Below are positions 1 through 12,530 of a DNA stretch of 64,000 nucleotides, in pieces. Each line of letters opens with the position of its first letter. The stretch's first letter is position 1. Both the position numbers and the translations under genes were made by a program. Below the pieces are notes generated by a model. The model was not told where the DNA came from, searched no databases, and saw nothing but the letters and a program-made list of their open reading frames with translations. Source of the stretch: Mesotaenium endlicherianum (lineage: Eukaryota; Streptophyta; Zygnematophyceae; Zygnematales; Mesotaeniaceae); assembly GCA_009602735.1 (NCBI GenBank), contig WELA01003517.1, positions 143,816-207,815 of the forward strand, written 5' to 3'.

Positions 1-1444
1 CTGCAATGTGCCATGCTGAGTCCCACATTCCGAGTGAGGGAGTTTGAGGTATGTTTCAGGTCCCTTGACTTCAAAAATCTGCCATGAATGTAGTCATGGG
101 GTCTTGTGTGTTTCATTTTGTTATGGCCTCGACTGCTTTTTATGTTGTCTGGGGTCTTGAGTGTTTCATTGTTTTATGGGCTCGACTGCTCTTTATGTTG
201 ACTGTACTTTGCTCAAGCTTCAGTTTGTATGCTCTTATTGTATATAGACAGGCAGCAGTCACATGGTGAAAGCAGGTGCTTGTGATGTGAGCTCTTACAT
301 CTATCTTCATTTATTAAAAGTTGGCATTTTCTAGCCTTAACACTGCTGCATCATACATACCACTTTGCCCCATACTACTGCATTTGTGCATCTTCTTCAC
401 CTTATGATGACTTGAAACCTCTACCTCCCCTTCATCACCCCCTAACGTCCAGACTGCCAACACCGTTGAGTGCTGATTTGTTCTGGGTATGCAATGGGCA
501 AAACTTTTGGATATGAGCAGGTACAAGACGCCTATCCATTCTCCATCGCTCTGTCGTGGAAGCAATTGGGAGCAAGCGGTGCTCCTCCTGAAGGAGCGGA
601 GGGAGAGGAGGCAGGGGATCAGTCTAACCAACCTGTTTTCTCAAAGAACAACCAGTTGCCGAGCTCGAAGCTCCTCACATTCTACCGCAATGAGACCTTC
701 ACAATTGACGCTTTCTACCAAGACACAAACGAGCTGCCGCAAGGCACAGATCCCAAGATCGGCACTTTCAAAGTATGTAGTAGTGCACGGAATTCTACTT
801 ATTTGTGGTCGCTTTTTTTTCTTTTAGGTTGTTTTTCTGACTTTGTTGACGTCTTGTCTGCATGAGGGATGGTTTGGCATACCTCTTAGCTAAGATTGGT
901 GTTCACAAAAGCTTCTGCTGTGTTTGGGTTTTAATAAATGCGTTCAAGAGCTTATATACCTTGAGAATGCTTCGTTCTACTCTCAAGATGGTGCATGGGT
1001 CATATGTGTGTGTGTGGGTTGATGCAGTTCGGGCCCATCCAGCCGACAAAGCAGGACAGCAAGCCGAAGCTCAAAGTGAAGATCCGCCTGAATTTGCACG
1101 GCATTCTTTCTGTCGAGTCAGCAACGGTGAGTGCCCAAACCTTCATCTCCAGTCTAACTCCTGAGAACACCACATGCATTGTACACATTGTATCGTGTTG
1201 GCCCCTTCCCGCATGGGCAAGTTACACGCAACAGTGTCCCAGGCGCCATGGTCTTAAGCACTTGCAGTTGCCCTTAAACACTCAGCTGCGCAATTAGCTG
1301 GTAGTGTTCACCATTCAATGAGGATGAGCCTGGCATGTGCTTGTATATGGTTTTCAGCAGATGCACTTGGCTGCTTCTTGCAGTCAGCGACCTTAAACTT
1401 GATTAGCATCATTCAGATTGGAATGGTTGTTTGAAGTCAGCTTA

Positions 1445-1480
<36 letters not shown>

Positions 1481-4400
1481 TAGCTTCTCAAAAGAATGCA
1501 TCCAGAGTAACAAACTTAGAGAGGCAGCTTGGCCATCAAGGGATACTGATGGAGGCAACCACAACGTGGCCGGATGTGGGGGCAGCTGCTGGAGGAGGAA
1601 GAGGTGGAGGTGCCCGTGGCCAAGGCCAAGGACACAGCGAAGGGGGCTGCTGCAGCTGCACCAATGGACACTGACAGCAAAGAAGGGGCTGCGGCGCCTC
1701 CCGAGGATGCCACTGCTGCTGACGTCAAGATGGACGACGCCGGGGCCCCTCCTGCAGAGAATGGTGTCGAGGGCAAGACTGATGCGGATAAGGTACAGCC
1801 TCCTGCTGCTTATGGTTTGCTTGCCTGCTTGTCTTGCACTGATTGTTTAACCAAAGTTCGTTTAAGTTCCACATACTAGGTTTCTGGAGTCTCTGGGTGG
1901 AGTATGGCTTGTTAATGTTTTGGTGCACTTTGTTGATGATCATAATACAAACATGAATGTGGGTCGCAAGCTTACCACTTTTCATCTTCACATCTTTGTG
2001 AGGTGTGTGGCTCAACTGGGCCAGAAACTGCAGAACTGGATCTGGTGACGTGGGAAATGTAATGAGTGGAATGCTGGGGAGTTGCGATGACGATAAAATT
2101 TGATTCTCGTGCTCTCCTATTCAGGCGGCGCACCATGAGATCCGAAGCTCGTTGCCCGAGCAGCTTCCTTGAACTTTCTTGTCTCTTATTTTGGAAGGAA
2201 AGCCTGTCCTCTTGAGGTCTTGCATGCGTATAATTGTCTACATCCTTTGCAGCGCTCCAACTATTCAGATTCGTCTTGAGCCCTTGTTCTATGAGTCGCA
2301 CTTTGGGCCTGTTATCCTTTGATTTCCACATGCTAGGTAGAAGCTCTGGCATGGACTTCATGCCTTCTTGCTGTGGCGTACAAAAGCAATGATTGTTTTC
2401 ATGGTTGAAACATTATTAGGTAAGCTCTTTCCATTTGGGTGCTGGTAGCATTTCTATATCACTCTAGCCTGTCTCTGGACAATTTGTCAGAAGTCTTCCT
2501 AATTGGTGAAGATGCTCGGGAAACGCGGGGCTGAGGTCGATGGGCAGACGGAGGTAGTGAAGAAGAAGAAGGTGAAGCGGACCGAGGTCCCCTTTGAAGC
2601 CAACTTGATAGGGGGACTGCCTGCCGGTGAGCTTCGGGAAGCTACGGAGAAGGAGCTGGAGATGGCCCTCCAAGACCGCGTCATGGAGGAGACCAAGGAC
2701 CGGAAGAACTCGGTGGAGGCGTATGTGTACGAGATGAGGAACAAGGTACATGGGCTTACCTTGTCGCGTGGCACGGCAGGGCAACTGACACCTGAGAGAG
2801 CAGGGGACGGGGCGTATTTGTCTGAAAGATCGAGGTACTGCAGATGATGATAAGCACCTTTGCGTCTTCTAACCTGCTATGTGGTAATGGCAAAAGCATA
2901 TGGTGTTTCTATAGAGCAAACCATGCTGCTGGGGCGAGGGGGTCAGTTTGGGGTACGAGAGAAACATCTGGTGGGAAGGACGTGCACACTGTTGCAGCTC
3001 TTACAACGCGGCCGCTTGTCAAATTTCCGACCCGATTGCTCGTTGACAGCAGCAGGCGGGCGGGTCTCTTAAGATCCCAGAGGGGCGAGTGTTGAGGCAG
3101 GCGTGCTGGGGGGTAATGCCGAGGGGAGTGTGCTGTTGGAGATGCTGACAAGCTTCGGGCACTGGGCTGGCGGGTGCGGCGATGCGCGTGCGTGCTGTAT
3201 GCAGTTGCACGACAAGCTGGCCAGCTACGTGACGGAGCAGGAGCGGGAGTCGCTGACGGCCAAGCTCCAGGAGACGGAGGACTGGCTGTACGAGGACGGC
3301 GAGGACGAGATCAAGAGCGTGTACGTTGCTAAGCTCGACGAGCTCAAGAAGGTGAAGCCTGCCCCCCTCGCCTGTCCTCCCAACCACCTGCTGGCTCGCC
3401 TCTGGAATAGGACAAGGTCGGGGCTGGATCAGTTTGTGGATCTGGATCACCACCAGCCTGTTTCTGAATGGGGTTGGGCAAAAGACGGGAAAGGGATGGG
3501 TACAGGAGGAAATGGCAAATGATATGATGGTCGTAAGGAATGGGAGCGGGAGTGGTGCTGGGTTGGTATTCTGTCGGAGAATGTATTTTTTTACGACATA
3601 CCACCTTCAAAAAACACCAGACCAGGCCGAAAGTTCTGCAAGAGGACTGGCAACAATACCAAGTGAAACTACGAGGGAAGCTGGTCTTTGTAGTGGCATG
3701 GACTGAGGAGGGAGAGGCTCCACAAGGTTGGCAGCAGGAAGGCAGAGGGCTTTGTCTTGGAAGCACCGCCTCATCTGGCTCTGCACATTCTTCTCTTCTT
3801 TGTTGATGTGTAGGTAGCATACTGCATCTGGGTCGGTTGCGCGTAATTGGTCTTTTTGTGGTGGGTCACATCGGGTGTTTGTATGTCTCTCTGGTCATGC
3901 CTGAGATTTCTGGAAGCGGGAATTCTGAGCATCCCGTCTGTCTTCTGCTATGAATATCGATTGGCAATACATTCATGCATTTGCTGACGCTCTTGTGTGT
4001 TTGTGTGTTTGTGTGTGTGCGTGCCGTGGAGCAGATGGGGGACCCCATCGAGGAGCGACTGAGGGAGGAGGAGACCCGGGGCCCTGCCGTGGACTCCCTG
4101 ACTTACTGCATCTCCAGCTTCAAGAGTGCCGCCCAATCACCAGACGCCAAGTACGACCACATCGAAGCTGGCGAGAAGGCCAAGGCAAGTTGCCCCCCGG
4201 ACAAACGAACACACACACACACACTGACGCGCAAAAACACACCCACATAGACACACGCGCACGCACACACGTACATATCTCATGCTCAGCAGCTGGCACT
4301 GCACACCTACGCACTGCTTACTTGGCTGGGAATGTCAACTTGCCGACCCTGGCCTCCTGTACAGGAGGGGTGCAGAGGCAACTGAGTGAGCGGAGGCAAT

Positions 4401-5340
4401 TGCAGTCAGCCGCATAGGTGTCACTGGGTGCTCTGGGTCATAGCTTTTGTACTTGTAAAATAGTGTCTTGTACTTGTAAACTGAAGCGTTGTATTGAATG
4501 TGCGGAGTGAGCATTGCAATGTCAGTGTGCCAACGAGCTGCCACCAAAGTGGGATCCACGGGAGTGTGCCCCTGACCTTGTGGCGTTGGGGGCTCTTTGG
4601 GGGCCTGCAGGTGGTGGAGGAGTGCAGCAAGGCGGAAGCGTGGCTGAAGGAGAAGCAGCAGCAGCAGGCGTCTCTGGCCAAGACTGCCAACCCCGTGCTT
4701 CTCAGCGGGGATGTCAAGAAGAAGGCGGAGATGCTTGATCGGTGTGCACTTTTTCACTGCCCTCACGTTTCCTCCCTGTGGTGTATATCCACCTGTCTCG
4801 TCTTGCTAACTCGCCAACATCAGCCAATCAGCCAAGGTGCAAGCTTGCTTGTTTGCAATGCTAAGCCAAGAGTGCCTACCATAGGTTGTCCACGTACTTG
4901 TTGCGGTTGCAGAATAGCCTAGTTTGCAGAATAGCCTAGTCTTACACGTCTGTTCATCTGCCTCTGCCGTGCTACTTCATACTTCTATTCGGGAGGCTCG
5001 AGAGTGCTAGCAGCTGTTTTTGCACCCATGTTTTTGAGGCTCGTTTGAGTTTGACGTGGATGAGGGTAATCTGGTCTGCATGCGGCGGTTCTTCAGCCTG
5101 GTGCTTGCGGCATGTGTCTGACGCATCTATGAGCTGTTGGCGCGCAGGTTCTGCAAGCCCATCATGACAAAGCCGAAGCCCCCCCCTCCTGCTCCCAAGC
5201 CCGCCCCCGCTCCTGCTCCAGCGAGCGACGCTAAGCCCGAGGAGCCTAAGGAGGGAGAGGCCCCCAAGGCTGAGCCCATGGAGACTGACGCGCCCTCGCC
5301 AGCTCCTCTTAAGGAGGGGGAGAACATGCAGACGGAGTAG
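1..5340 (+). CDS. Hsp110/HSP70-14-like chaperone, 3' part (9 exons)
   Basis: This is the C-terminal 486 residues of an Hsp110-class HSP70, a nucleotide-exchange factor and holdase for cytosolic Hsp70; the ATPase domain lies left of the window. Exons read 1-48, 521-772, 1028-1126, 1586-1792, 2512-2745, 3205-3351, 4035-4184, 4611-4741 and 5148-5340, and all phases agree. Exon 1 ends in the conserved SPTFRVREFE stretch. Exons 2-3 encode the beta substrate-binding domain (AYPFSIALSWK, KVKIRLNLHGILSVESAT). Exon 4 is the acidic Ala/Asp/Glu loop typical of Hsp110. Exons 5-8 encode the helical lid (EMALQDRVMEETKDRKN, EDWLYEDGEDE, AEAWLKEKQQQQ). Exon 9 encodes a Pro/Ala tail beginning FCKPIMTKPKP, as in plant HSP70-14/15/16. 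The exon 5 start is the least certain boundary. The intron after exon 7 begins with GC rather than GT. Confidence 0.93.
1449..1478. repeat. (AT)n microsatellite in an Hsp110 intron
   Basis: An almost pure AT dinucleotide tract lies in the intron before exon 4. It has no sign of function beyond being a likely length polymorphism. Confidence 0.9.
4185..4610 (+). other. GC-AG intron of the Hsp110 gene
   Basis: Exon 7 ends in AAG and the intron opens with GCAAGT, the standard consensus of the minor GC-AG class spliced by the U2 spliceosome. It closes with CTGCAG at 4605-4610. No GT nearby gives a phase-0 join that keeps the conserved reading EKAK followed by VVEECSKAEAWL. The intron also holds a CA-rich microsatellite. 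Confidence 0.8.
4200..4275. repeat. CA-rich microsatellite
   Basis: Interrupted CA/CG dinucleotides at the start of the GC-AG intron. A complementary TG-rich tract sits in the previous intron (about 3990-4022), so the two could pair in the pre-mRNA around exon 7. Confidence 0.8.
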
Positions 5341-5407
5341 ATGGAGGTCTACCATTTGGCAGTGGCTGCTATTTCATTTGTTGGTTGTGGCTAGTGGTTG
5401 GGTCTAA

Positions 5408-5413
5408 AATAAA
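5408..5413 (+). terminator. Possible poly(A) signal of the Hsp110 gene
   Basis: AATAAA lies 68 bases after the stop codon, the right place for a near-upstream polyadenylation element. The cleavage site cannot be told from sequence alone. Confidence 0.5.
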
Positions 5414-6792
5414 TAGGTGTCGCGCTCATAAGGTAGTATACACACGATGATAGCTATGGGGCTATAGTGAGGTGTAGTGCTTACACATCCTATGGAATGG
5501 CTGGGATTTGAAGCCCTGTTTCTTGTTTGTTCACTCTGCATTGCTTCTTTCTTTCAGATGTCCCTTACCTGACGTAAATCATAGCTCACTGGCACATCCC
5601 TCTGTCATTTGAGGGCACTCTTGACAAGAGCGCTCTTTGGGAGGGAAAAAGCAGTAGTGTTCGGATTGATATCTTTTCTTGCATCTTTTTTATTCCAGTC
5701 CATCAATTTCTTCGCCTTCGGGCACAACGGGACACCACATAGCTGGTGGCATCAATCTCTTATCGTACGTGAAGTGGAACAAACAAGCTCGGATCACCTC
5801 TTATCATGACCTTTGTTTGTCCAAGCTTCAGGCATGCAACTCTATCACAAATGGTTGCATGCAATATCGGTATTCAAAGCACTGTGGTCAGTGTCGCTCT
5901 ATCCCTTGCAAGAGTTGATGCTGTGCTTTTTTATATACATTATATACAATACCTTTCACAATCTCCTGCACTTGCAATTGCTTTGCACTACCTTATCATG
6001 CAGCAACCGTCGAACGTTGAAAGTTTGTATCTTACTAAATGCGACTAAAATTTCTTCTCTACTGAGTAGGCAACACGTTACCACCTATGCCTTGATGAAC
6101 AAAAGAAGCAGGTAAAGGACGTAAGAAAGCAACAAAATGCTTTAAGGGTCAGTGTGCTTCCCTCTTGTGTAATCTGACCTTCTGTGCAACATGGTCAGCA
6201 TTGACAGCTCACTATCACGAATAAATTGCGGTTGCAGCATGCCATATAAGTATCTAATGGCTACTTACCCTTGGCTCGCCACTTGAGCTTCTGACCTCTG
6301 CTTACCCTTCAAGTATATGCTCATCTGTACTGACACAACTAGTACGTGAGCTAACTTCAACTTTCAACAATAACCTTTCCGACACCCTCAGCTGACACTT
6401 GTGTTGACAGTTGAAGTAATCCACAGTCTACACAACTCAAACACACTACTAGATTCAAAATCTGACGTGGATGTAGATTTGGATTCACAAATACAAACTT
6501 ATTAACAACCATAATTGTATTTATTTACTACTTAGCGTCAAGATTGTCATATCCCTCCTTCGGCTGCATGACTTGTCAATCCAGCTCACTAGCAGCAGCC
6601 CCATGCCACTCTGAGGCCTGTTGCAACTCCGCGCCTGCAAACGTCCACCCTGGCAGACTCGGCAGGGCTGCTGCTGCTGTGCCTCAACCTGCTGCTATGC
6701 TGCAAGCCGCTGCTCAAGCAGTGACTTTATCTCTTAGGGAGCCCCTTCATCCTGTAAAGCAGCTGGCACTCCCCCCTCCCCCTCTCTCCCCC
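5414..6792. other. Intergenic, no gene seen
   Basis: Only short overlapping open frames occur, with no recognisable protein motif. The last 250 bases become GC- and Ala/Pro-codon-rich and run into a C-rich tract next to the assembly gap. Confidence 0.5.
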
Positions 6793-7297
6793 NNNNNNNN
6801 NNNNNNNNNNNNNNNNNNNNNNNNNNNNNNNNNNNNNNNNNNNNNNNNNNNNNNNNNNNNNNNNNNNNNNNNNNNNNNNNNNNNNNNNNNNNNNNNNNNN
6901 NNNNNNNNNNNNNNNNNNNNNNNNNNNNNNNNNNNNNNNNNNNNNNNNNNNNNNNNNNNNNNNNNNNNNNNNNNNNNNNNNNNNNNNNNNNNNNNNNNNN
7001 NNNNNNNNNNNNNNNNNNNNNNNNNNNNNNNNNNNNNNNNNNNNNNNNNNNNNNNNNNNNNNNNNNNNNNNNNNNNNNNNNNNNNNNNNNNNNNNNNNNN
7101 NNNNNNNNNNNNNNNNNNNNNNNNNNNNNNNNNNNNNNNNNNNNNNNNNNNNNNNNNNNNNNNNNNNNNNNNNNNNNNNNNNNNNNNNNNNNNNNNNNNN
7201 NNNNNNNNNNNNNNNNNNNNNNNNNNNNNNNNNNNNNNNNNNNNNNNNNNNNNNNNNNNNNNNNNNNNNNNNNNNNNNNNNNNNNNNNNNNNNNNNN
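6793..7297. other. Assembly gap (505 N)
   Basis: A run of N with C-rich sequence on both sides (CCCCCTCTCTCCCCC before, CCCCCCTTCGCCGCC after). A homopyrimidine repeat that stopped sequencing or assembly is the likely cause. The size may be an estimate. Confidence 0.98.
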
Positions 7298-9360
7298 CCC
7301 CCCTTCGCCGCCTCTTGTGGTTGCACCCCTGTGGGATGTGGGCATGCTCTTAAACTCACCACCTTTTTGGCAGCAGAGAAAAGCGTGTCGAGAAAGGGAG
7401 CTGCGTGCTCTTCGAGTCCTCCCAGCATGCGCAGTGCCCCGCTCAAGTGCGACGTTCTTTGCATTCTGCCTCGCTCGGGCCTTCTCTCTGTTCACGCCTT
7501 CCCAGCCCACGCGCGGGCGCATAGTGACCATTCAATGGACCCCTTTCTCGTGTGCAGGCATGCAAGCGCTTGCCTGCCGACTGGGACAGAGCAGTGGAGA
7601 CTGGGCGGCATCCACAGTGCACGAGTATGTGGGGCTTGACAAGCGGCTGCTGCCCTTGCTGCTGGGGCTCCGCCTCTGCACAACGTGCTGTTTGGAACCT
7701 CCGCCGCGCCGCTGCGAAATCCCGTGGTCTTGTGACAAAAGGTTCCCGGCTCCCACTTCTGGAGGTTCCTCGATGGGCTGTGGCTTCAGGCGTGCTGCAA
7801 ATCCTGGCAGCAGGAGCAGCAGCAGCGTCGTCGTCGGCGCGGCCGGTGTCTGATGCGTGTGCACAAAACTGGTCGTGTGGGAGGCGGTGCATTTTGAGTA
7901 TCGTTTAGCTCAGCGTGTGACACAATGCAGAGATGTAGGGCTAGAATTTGAGAGCATGTGGATTCCGCCCCTGCTTGCGGGGCTGCACACCATGCACAGA
8001 AATGCCGGCAACTGAGGCTGTGGCTTGCTGTACTTGCGGCACCTGTCGGCCTGCGCGTGAGCGTGGCCGCCCTGCCGCTCGCACCAGCCCATGGTCGTGC
8101 AATGGATACCTGAAAAGACTCCTCGCGATTTCTCTGGCTCGTTAAGCACACGTCCCCTCGGTTGATGCAGCGCATCTGTGGTGCTGAGGGTGGCGTGGCC
8201 CGTGGTCAGGCGGTGGCGCCAAGCTCCAGGTGACGCGCAGGCACGGCACCGTCTCCTTCAGCCTCCGCAAGAGCGCCATTTGGCCGCCCTGGGCTTGAGG
8301 AAGCTTGGCATGGAGGCGCTTGAGAGTTGGCGCCGGGGGGAAGACAGAGACACTCGGCTGAAAATACGTCTCCGGGGCACGCACATTTTCAACGAGGTGT
8401 CCTCACTCCTGCAGGGCAAGCTCTCCATGCAGGGTGCCCACAGAGGCCTGCGGTGGACACTCCAGATCCTCTTCAATCAGTGCATGTGGGCGCAGACGAT
8501 GCTCCTCAACCTTGCGGAGGAGCAGAGCGCCCCCTCCCTCGCCCCAGGCGCAGGACCCAAGCCTGGCCATTCTCCTGGGCTCCACATGGGGGCCGCCCCT
8601 GGGCCACCCTGCTCTGGAAGTGCTGAACGTGGATCGGGAGAGGGAGAACAGGCTGCTGCAGGAGGGGACCCTGGACGACAGGGCAGTCTTATGAGCACAT
8701 CCGGGCCACTGTGGCGGAGTCCCCTCCTTGGAGGGGCATGCACGGGCCGATCCAGCTGAGTTTGTCACGGCGAAGCAGCTCGCTCGCTCGCTCCTGCGGC
8801 TGCTGCTGACGAGGTGCTCGCACCTCCTGGCGCCTTCCTATTGGCAGAAGCGCCGCATGACGCTGCCCGTGTGGGCGGCCTCCTTCCTGCCCCTGGTGTA
8901 CGGCGAGACACTCCTGCCGAATTCGCACGTCAGAGGCAGCTCTGCGCCGTGGCATGACCCCCTCAAGCACAAGCCCATGCCTGCAGGCCTTGGCGTGGAG
9001 CCGCAGCAGGCCCCGGAGAGTGTTGCGAGCCCAACTGCCGCCAGCAGGGTTGACAAACCAGCAGAGAAGCAGCTCCCTTTGTCGCTGCCCAAGCAGCCAG
9101 CTGGCAAAGTTGTGAGCAGGACACTTGGCGCCGCCCCTGGACCCGGTGCTTCCAGCGTCGCAGCTAGCCCGAGAGAAAAGCTGGCAGGCCGGGAAAGCAG
9201 CGCCAGCGGAGCGGCCGGCGGGCCCAGTTGGCGTCGTGTAGGGGTGCAGCATCGGCTGCAGTCGCATGCAACATGCGGGGGATTTTGGAAAGACAAGCGA
9301 ACCAGCCATGATCGGGCAAAGGGAGCGCGAAGATGCGAACTCAGGGTCGTGTGACGTGTG
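7298..9360. other. GC-rich block, unresolved (possible broken gene)
   Basis: Composition resembles the coding exons nearby, and several + strand frames look protein-like in turn: 8250-8550 (around LKIRLRGTHIFNEVSSLLQG), 8560-8690 (around DPSLAILLGSTWGPP), 8695-8770 (around IRATVAESPPWRGMHG) and 8750-9354 (around TLPVWAASFLPLVYGE). They change frame without convincing splice sites, for example a one-base step near 8695. A multi-exon gene, a pseudogene or base-call indels beside the gap would all fit. I do not recognise the family. Confidence 0.3.
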
Positions 9361-9879
9361 TATCGTCACTTACGAGAAGGTTCGCAGAAGCGCCACTTGC
9401 AAGACTGCTGCACACTGCAGCCAGAGAGTGACCGAGACAAGCCTGGCCTCGCCACAAGCTGCTCCGCGGAGCCAGCTCCTCGGGCGGCAAGCAGCCTCCA
9501 AAGGCAACTCGATTGTAGTTTCTTTGTCATGTATGTGGGGAGTGTCACGGAGTTCCCTTCAGATCCAATATTATTCATCACTGTACATGTACGTTGTTGA
9601 TATAACATTTTCATCTTGTGTTCTCTTGTTCATTGACGAGCACGGAGCCACATTTGTTTTTCAATGCCTCAAGCATAGATATAACTCGGTTTGACCACAG
9701 TTTTTTTTTAAATTTTTGGCTACGGCATGTACGACCAAGGGCCGAGAGAAACAACCTTCTGAGTCACTACTGAGTAAATCAAGACACATGCCAACAGGTA
9801 CTTGTTTCTACGCACATTTGTCGAGCCTGCTGTGACATATTAGAGACAGGGTATAGATAGCTTTGGCCAGTCATATACT

Positions 9880-10257
9880 CTACGGTGAGAGATATTCGAT
9901 CACAGTCTTCATGGACTTCACGACAAACTTGGCATTGCAAGCCTTTGGAGAAGAGTACCAGTGAATACCCTTGTGGCTAGGAGTTGCAGGAGCAAGGGTC
10001 AAAAACGTATAGTGAAACACACTCTCTGTAAATGATGTAAATTTTTTTGCCTGCGCTGGCATTTCAACTGCATTCTCATACTTTGTAGCCCTAGAGCTGC
10101 TCCGGCTCCACTAGTGAGGCATCCCAACCTTCACATGGCTCTCATCGATGAAGGCACATTGATTTGCTCGCTTGGCTTGCTTCACTGCCGGCAACATTGC
10201 TGTTGCAGCTTGATGATCAGACATTGCCATCTTCGCGCATTGAAGGACATGCTGACC
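9880..10257 (-). pseudogene. Unidentified interrupted reading frame
   Basis: The minus strand is open for about 126 codons apart from one in-frame TAG (10111-10113). It includes QAKRANQCAFIDESHVKVG upstream of the stop and FTESVFHYTFLTLAP downstream. The reading looks protein-like, and the single stop suggests a decayed gene or transposon remnant, or a small unrecognised intron. I do not recognise the family. Confidence 0.3.
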
Positions 10258-12530
10258 TCATGGTAGGGAGTCAACTACAGTACAATTTCGTGAAAAGAAC
10301 TTGAGCTTCTGCTTGAAAATCTTGGGACTCAACTCTCCTGGGTACGTGGGGAAGATAGGGACTTCATAGTGGGTGATGCTGTTGACTTAATGTTGCCAAC
10401 ATTAGGAGAAAGGGGGAGGAAAATAGAAGTATGGTGCATATTAATTGTAGTGCACACCGCGTTCTGTCCAGACATGTCCACTAAACACTGGTAACTGGCG
10501 GCTATAAATCTATCACTTGCTGTTTGATGAACCGGTGCATTATGGTTCCCGCAGATAGTTGTGGATGTATACACATGCTGCTTAAGAGCGTCTGCCATTA
10601 TTCGACCGCGGTTCTTTGATGCAGTCTTGTGCAGTCCATTCATATAAAGCACTTGTCACACTAGCAGCGGACCACCATCTTCCTGGGACAAACTCCACTG
10701 AGAATTTTTGGAGTCGTCCCTTGACGATCTACTTGCTCTACGTCCTGTTGTACCATCTTTGCGCACGAACCTGTATCCTAATTGCCACCGTACATGACTT
10801 CATAACTGGGAGCATGTAAAACGCTTTCAGAACCTGTTAGGCTAGCTACAGTTGCAGTAGACAGAGGACAGCCACGCGCAGTTCAATTTCTGTTTAGATG
10901 TTGAAGTCCATACCTTGACGTTCATTTCTCTAAATCCATCATCCTTCATGCATGTGATTGTGAAATATGAATGCGCAATGTGCGCGTTTCTACGATGGAG
11001 ATGATTACCTCGTTCTAGCTACTAGTTTCGTGATTATTGAGCCAGCCCGAGCAAGCCCGACAGGAGTCCGAGGCGCTTGCTCGCACGATTCTATTCAAGT
11101 TAGAGGCATGAGTGGGCGTGAGTGGGCGTGACTGTGTTCAGTGTTGAAGGCATGGTCCTGGCACGGACAGAACTCACCTGAAAGCTGCACTGTGTGCTGC
11201 AGAGTAGGGACTTCAGAGTCCGGAGGCGACTGCTAGACTGCTGCTACTGGCTGCTTTACGGTTTAAAAGCAGTTTGAAGCAGTTTAAAGTGCTTCATTAT
11301 TGTCCTGCATGCATTTGAACAGTTCCCAACAGCTTTTCGATGAGCATTTTGAAAATATTGATGTTCGGAGATTTTAGTGAGTCAGCCTTTCAAGTGCGCG
11401 ATTGTGCGGGACTGTGCGAGATGGTGTGAGAAGTTGAGAACATGCACGGCCCATGCGCGGCCATGCATTGCGGTGCCAGACACGTTATATACCGCAATGA
11501 TGGAATCATGGAACCATATACACCATATATAATTCAGATGTAGACCTCATGTCTACCACGTCAACTGCAATGAGCAACTAAGGAGTCGCCTGCCGATGTG
11601 AAAACACCATTTTGCTTCTCGACTTGGCTCCACTTGGCCGCTGTTGGCAGAAAAGACTTCTGAACATGGTACGCGTAACGTCGCTGTAACAACCAGAAGC
11701 AGCCGAACCAGAGATCCACCTCCTGCCAACAACTCCCATCCAAGACATGATCCCAAGATTCCAACCACCACGCCTTTAATCAACCAGTCTCGCGTCTGCT
11801 CTAGTGACTATTCCCTTCTAGCAAATTCGAGCGGACGCTAATCGTCATGCATTTCCTATAGAGAGTCGAGACCAGCCGGAAAGTCAAGGCCCCGGGGGCC
11901 GGTACCAGTGGTGACGGTCTGACCAGGTCCTGCCGCCAGCGTCGTCGACCCTTTTGCCAGATGATTACGACCACTTCTGATATTGCCGACAGTAGCAGCC
12001 AACAACATAAGCCTATCTTGAAGGATATCGTATCCCTCCTGGTCACCTTTCCAGCTTGCCTTGGATTGCCTTGGAACCAACAAATGGCACAAACAGAGTA
12101 GCATTTTCCAGACAGGAGCCACGAGGAGGCATGATGGTGACTCCAACTTCGCATGCCGCCTTCGTCTCCAGCCGGGCACAATATTCGGTCGAACATATCG
12201 TCTCTCGAAGCACATAAACAAGTTTCAAGTGAAAGCGTGGCGTGTTATCATTCGTCAATGATGATCGAGGACCAACGAGATTATATGTTTGCAGCTTCGG
12301 CGTAGTGGCTGACCGTATCGAACACGCAAGCGCGTGCAGCGGCAATGCAAAACTGTTCAATATGGTCGTGCAGGGCGAAACGATTTGTTTGGTACTCCCT
12401 GCTCACGTCAGTATAACTCCTGGAGACACGGCATTGGAAGACGATAGCACTTGTGTGTTCTGCGTTCTGCCTTCCTACGTAGGTTCTTGAGAATTTTCGA
12501 TTCCTTCTTGAATAGCAGTGGGTGCACTCG
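10258..12530. other. Intergenic, no gene supported
   Basis: Overlapping short frames on both strands show no recognisable motif and no consistent splice structure. The part nearest 12.5 kb presumably includes the promoter and 5' leader of the next gene. Confidence 0.45.

Noticed and set aside
6544-7531. Open frames of 245-269 codons across the gap on both strands
   Set aside because: More than half of each is unknown sequence, and the flanks are low-complexity. Length through N is not evidence of coding.
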